Assembly: GCA_024278175.1 (NCBI GenBank) | Contig: JAJRTS010000002.1 | Location: forward strand, 1-64,000 | Direction of reading: 5' to 3' | From: Gemmatimonadales bacterium | GTDB taxonomy: Bacteria; Gemmatimonadota; Glassbacteria; GWA2-58-10 | Length of the DNA: 64,000 nucleotides | Shown here: in pieces, positions 61,393 through 64,000 of the stretch | How positions within the stretch are numbered: position 1 is the stretch's first letter | How the letters are laid out: each line of letters starts with the position of its first letter | Position numbers and translations under genes: made by a program | Notes under the pieces: model-generated | Databases searched by the model: none | The model's input: only the letters and a program-made list of their open reading frames with translations | Told to the model about the DNA's origin: nothing

Positions 61393-63783
61393 TTGACCAG
61401 AACTTTGTCAAAAAAAATGCGGTCCATCCTGGTGGCTGTTTTGCTCTCAATGGCGCTTGCCGGCTGCGGCCGGACAACACCGGAAACACGGACAGAGCAG
61501 GTTGCGGCGAATGCTGTAAGCTGGCGCGTACTGGGTCCGGGAGGGGGGGGCGCGCAGTACCTTTCGACAATTAACCCGCAGGACCCCGATCATGTGTTCG
61601 TCCGCTGCGACATGACCGGCGTTTACGTAACCACCGACGGTGGAAAGAAATGGCGCATGTTTAACCTTCGCACCGTGGTCCGCGATTTCGAGTTCGATCC
61701 CTCCAATCCAAACACTGCCTATGCCTCCAACAGCGGAGTTTACCGCACCGATGACCGGGGAGATTCTTGGCGGCTGGTCTATCCCCGGCCCGCGGATATC
61801 GCCGAAGAGATGATGACGGGCGACCATGCAGATCAGTATTTCCTCACCACCGATGGCCGGAAAATCCGCACGATACCCCAGGTGCTGGTCGATCCGGACG
61901 ATAGCGACAAACTCTATATCGGCGATGTCCGTCCCGATGGGATCCGTGTGATGCACAGCCCGGACGGCGGCCAGAGCTGGCGGTTGGTGGCCACTGTGGG
62001 AGGTTCCGGTGTGCTCAACATTTTCCCCGGCGCCTGGTACGGCAGCCCCGCGGAAATAATCTTGTTCGCAGCTGAAGCGGGCTGGCGAATCAATGTCGAA
62101 TCGGGCAAGGTGGAAAAGATAACGCTGCCCGCAGAGATGATACGGGCGGCCGAGGGTGGAAGCGCACAGGGCAAGGCTGTTTTCTACCTGGCAGTCAACA
62201 TCAGCGAAAAAAACGGTAAGCTCGCTGGCGGCGTGTATCGCTCCGATGACCTCGGCCAAAATTGGCGGCAAGTGATCGGCGGGCTGGCGGCGGACTGGAA
62301 GAGCGGCATGCGCGTACCCAGGTTTTATGCTCTGGCGGTCTGCCAGAGCGCTCCGGACGTGGCTTATTTGTCCTGCGGCTACTACCCGCGGCCGCTGACC
62401 GATGGTCAAATCGAGCGTCAGTTCGGGATCTTCAAAACAGTCGATGGCGGCCGGAACTGGAGCTGGGTATACCGCGCCACCAGCGAGGAGATGCTCAGCA
62501 AAAACCACAAGGCGGCCTGGATGATGGAAGACTACGGGCCGGAGTGGGGCGAGTACCCGCTGAGCCTGGGAGTCAGCCCCACCGATCCGGATATCTGCTG
62601 GGCCAATGATTGGGGCACCACCTACCGTACGTTAGACGGCGGCGGGCTCTGGGAGCAGGTCTACACCGAAAGGATGCCCGATGGCTCGTGGCGTTCCCGC
62701 GGCCTGGATGTGACCACCAATTACGGTATCCATTTTGATCCGTTCGATCCGAAGCACGTGTTTATTTCCTATACCGATATCGGCGCGTTCCACAGTTTCA
62801 ACGGTGGCCAGAGCTGGGTCCATTCAATCGAAGGCGTGCCGTCCTCCTGGCGCAACACCTGTTACTGGATGGTGTTCGACCCGGACGTAAAAGGCCGTGC
62901 CTGGGGAGCCTGGGGGGCGGGCCACGATCTGCCCCGGCCCAAGATGTTCCGCAGCGGGAACTTCGACCGTTACGTGGGCGGGGTTACTGTCTCCGGCGAC
63001 GCCGCCCGCAGTTGGCGCCGGAGCAATGAGGGCCTACCGCCCAATACGGTATGTACCCATATCCTGCTCGACCCCGACAGCCCGGTCGATGCGCGTACAT
63101 TATATGTCTGCGGGTTCGGCAAGGGCGTATTCAGGAGCACCGATGGCGGGCGGAGCTGGACGCTGAAAAACAGCGGGATCGGAGAGAACCTCAATGCCTG
63201 GCGGATCACCCGTACTCCGGACGGGATGCTGTATCTGCTGGTGGCCCGTGGGCTGGAACAGGGCCGGGTGGTCGATGGCGCGATGTACGTCAGCGGCGAC
63301 GGGGCCGAAAGCTGGCGGCCGCTGGCCATGCCGCCCGGCACAAACGCTCCCAACGATCTGGTTTACGATCCCACGGAACCGGCCCGGATGTACCTGAGCT
63401 GCTGGCCGGATACCGCCGGCGGGGCCGAGACCGGCGGCGGACTGTGGCGCAGCGAGGACGCCGGGGCTAGCTGGAAGCCGGTGTTCCGGCAGGATGCTCA
63501 CGTGTACGCCGCGGCTGTCGATCCGGAGAACCCGAACACGGTGATTATCAACACGTTCGACAGCGCGGCGTTTCGCTCCGATGACCGTGGCGAAAGTTGG
63601 CGGCGGCTGGAGGGTTACACTTTCAAGTGGGGTCACCGCCCGGTGTTCGACATCCACAACCCCGGCATGATCTACCTGACCACGTTCGGCGGCAGCGTGT
63701 TTTACGGCCCGGCTGGCGGCGTGCCCGGCGCGTTCGAGGACATTCTGGACCCAACCTGGCAGAAGTGGTACGGCAAGTACTGA
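61393..63783 (+). CDS. Asp-box (BNR/GH74-like) lipoprotein
   Basis: The 796-residue paralogue of the dockerin protein at 35575 has the lipobox MALAGC instead of a dockerin. The propeller region starts with SWRVLGPGGGGAQYLSTINP and has about twelve Asp boxes (TTDGGKKW, SPDGGQSW, TVDGGRNW, SFNGGQSW, STDGGRSW, SDDRGESW and others), ending with LEGYTFKWGHRPVFDIHNPG, which is nearly shared with the paralogue. A GH74-like glucan-cleaving role is inferred. TTG is the start: GGAGG lies 6 nt before it, while the next ATG (eight codons later) has no site. It is divergent from the ROK gene and followed by a terminator. Confidence 0.85.
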   Translation: MTRTLSKKMRSILVAVLLSMALAGCGRTTPETRTEQVAANAVSWRVLGPGGGGAQYLSTINPQDPDHVFVRCDMTGVYVTTDGGKKWRMFNLRTVVRDFEFDPSNPNTAYASNSGVYRTDDRGDSWRLVYPRPADIAEEMMTGDHADQYFLTTDGRKIRTIPQVLVDPDDSDKLYIGDVRPDGIRVMHSPDGGQSWRLVATVGGSGVLNIFPGAWYGSPAEIILFAAEAGWRINVESGKVEKITLPAEMIRAAEGGSAQGKAVFYLAVNISEKNGKLAGGVYRSDDLGQNWRQVIGGLAADWKSGMRVPRFYALAVCQSAPDVAYLSCGYYPRPLTDGQIERQFGIFKTVDGGRNWSWVYRATSEEMLSKNHKAAWMMEDYGPEWGEYPLSLGVSPTDPDICWANDWGTTYRTLDGGGLWEQVYTERMPDGSWRSRGLDVTTNYGIHFDPFDPKHVFISYTDIGAFHSFNGGQSWVHSIEGVPSSWRNTCYWMVFDPDVKGRAWGAWGAGHDLPRPKMFRSGNFDRYVGGVTVSGDAARSWRRSNEGLPPNTVCTHILLDPDSPVDARTLYVCGFGKGVFRSTDGGRSWTLKNSGIGENLNAWRITRTPDGMLYLLVARGLEQGRVVDGAMYVSGDGAESWRPLAMPPGTNAPNDLVYDPTEPARMYLSCWPDTAGGAETGGGLWRSEDAGASWKPVFRQDAHVYAAAVDPENPNTVIINTFDSAAFRSDDRGESWRRLEGYTFKWGHRPVFDIHNPGMIYLTTFGGSVFYGPAGGVPGAFEDILDPTWQKWYGKY

Positions 63784-63814
63784 TCAGCACAGAGCAAATG
63801 CTATTCGGAAAAGG

Positions 63815-63841
63815 CCCCCGCCGCTGGGCGGGGGGTTTTTG
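63815..63841 (+). terminator. Rho-independent terminator after the Asp-box lipoprotein gene
   Basis: CCCCCGCC and GGCGGGGG form an 8-bp stem with a GCTG loop, followed by G and six T. It lies 32 nt after the stop codon. Confidence 0.88.
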
Positions 63842-63860
63842 TTGGCGGTCATCATCTATA

Positions 63861-64000
63861 GAGACCTTTGAAAATTGAATTGTTATGAGGAAGTTTTTCA
63901 GCTCTCTCGTTTTTGTGTATCAAAAGAAAATTCAGAGGTTGTTAATTGTAACAACATGATCTTACTTAAAGATATGTCCCTTGATAAGAAGTTTTGGAAA
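63861..64000. repeat. Third copy of the 249-bp repeat, cut by the window end
   Basis: It begins GAGACCTTTGAAAATTGAA and continues with GAGGAAGTTTTTCAGCTC, TCGTTTTTGTGTATCAAAAG, AAAATTC and GATAAGAAGTTTTGGAAA, in the same order as the copies at 31179 and 35073 and in the orientation of the first. The hairpin half would lie beyond the window. Confidence 0.82.

Overview
The window is a GC-rich, gene-dense piece of a Gram-negative bacterial chromosome. It has lipoproteins with lipoboxes, a TonB-dependent receptor, a PorV/PorQ-like outer-membrane protein, a large exported protein with a type IX-secretion/FlgD-like C-terminal domain, FliG, and many secreted glycan-active enzymes with dockerin or Asp-box modules. 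This mix fits an uncultured lineage of the FCB superphylum (Latescibacteria, Glassbacteria or KSB1-like). No rRNA or other phylogenetic marker is present, so the placement is inference. No tRNA, rRNA, CRISPR array, prophage or intact transposase gene was seen.

Layout. 0.25-9 kb: a lipoprotein, fliG, a sugar-porter/UroD-family pair, a small Ig-like lipoprotein and a membrane-anchored SGNH-TPR protein. 9.1-13.5 kb: a decayed oxidoreductase, a GH94-like phosphorylase with a small ORF directly upstream, and a stretch rich in repeats including a MITE nested inside an older repeat. 13.5-29.9 kb: eight co-oriented genes (amidohydrolase, sodium:solute symporter, heparinase II/III-like, DUF2264, DUF4091, SGNH hydrolase and three TIM-barrel glycosidase-like proteins), which look like a saccharide-degradation locus. 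30-38 kb: nhaA, a DUF5107/TPR gene enclosed by inverted repeats of about 250 bp, and a dockerin plus Asp-box protein. 38-51 kb, minus strand: an MFS/spermidine-synthase/TPR fusion, two tandem beta-helix dockerin proteins, a sugar isomerase, a Gfo/Idh/MocA dehydrogenase, a second DUF4091 protein and a double alpha/beta-hydrolase. 51-60.8 kb, minus strand: a ROK regulator, then a TonB receptor, an exported T9SS-like protein and a PorV-like protein. 61.4-63.8 kb: a lipoprotein paralogue of the dockerin Asp-box protein.

How the parts fit. Most genes encode exported proteins for attacking and importing a complex, probably partly acidic and esterified saccharide. The SSS symporter, the MFS porter, the isomerase and the dehydrogenase would handle the products. 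Several families occur twice with different surface anchoring. At least four dispersed non-coding repeat families sit at module boundaries. The ROK gene carries an unbroken run of 14 G in its coding strand and lies between a 29-nt palindrome and a set of tandem hairpin units that precede the TonB receptor operon; this is the most unusual regulatory arrangement in the window. All functional calls rest on reading the sequence and recalling families, with no database search.
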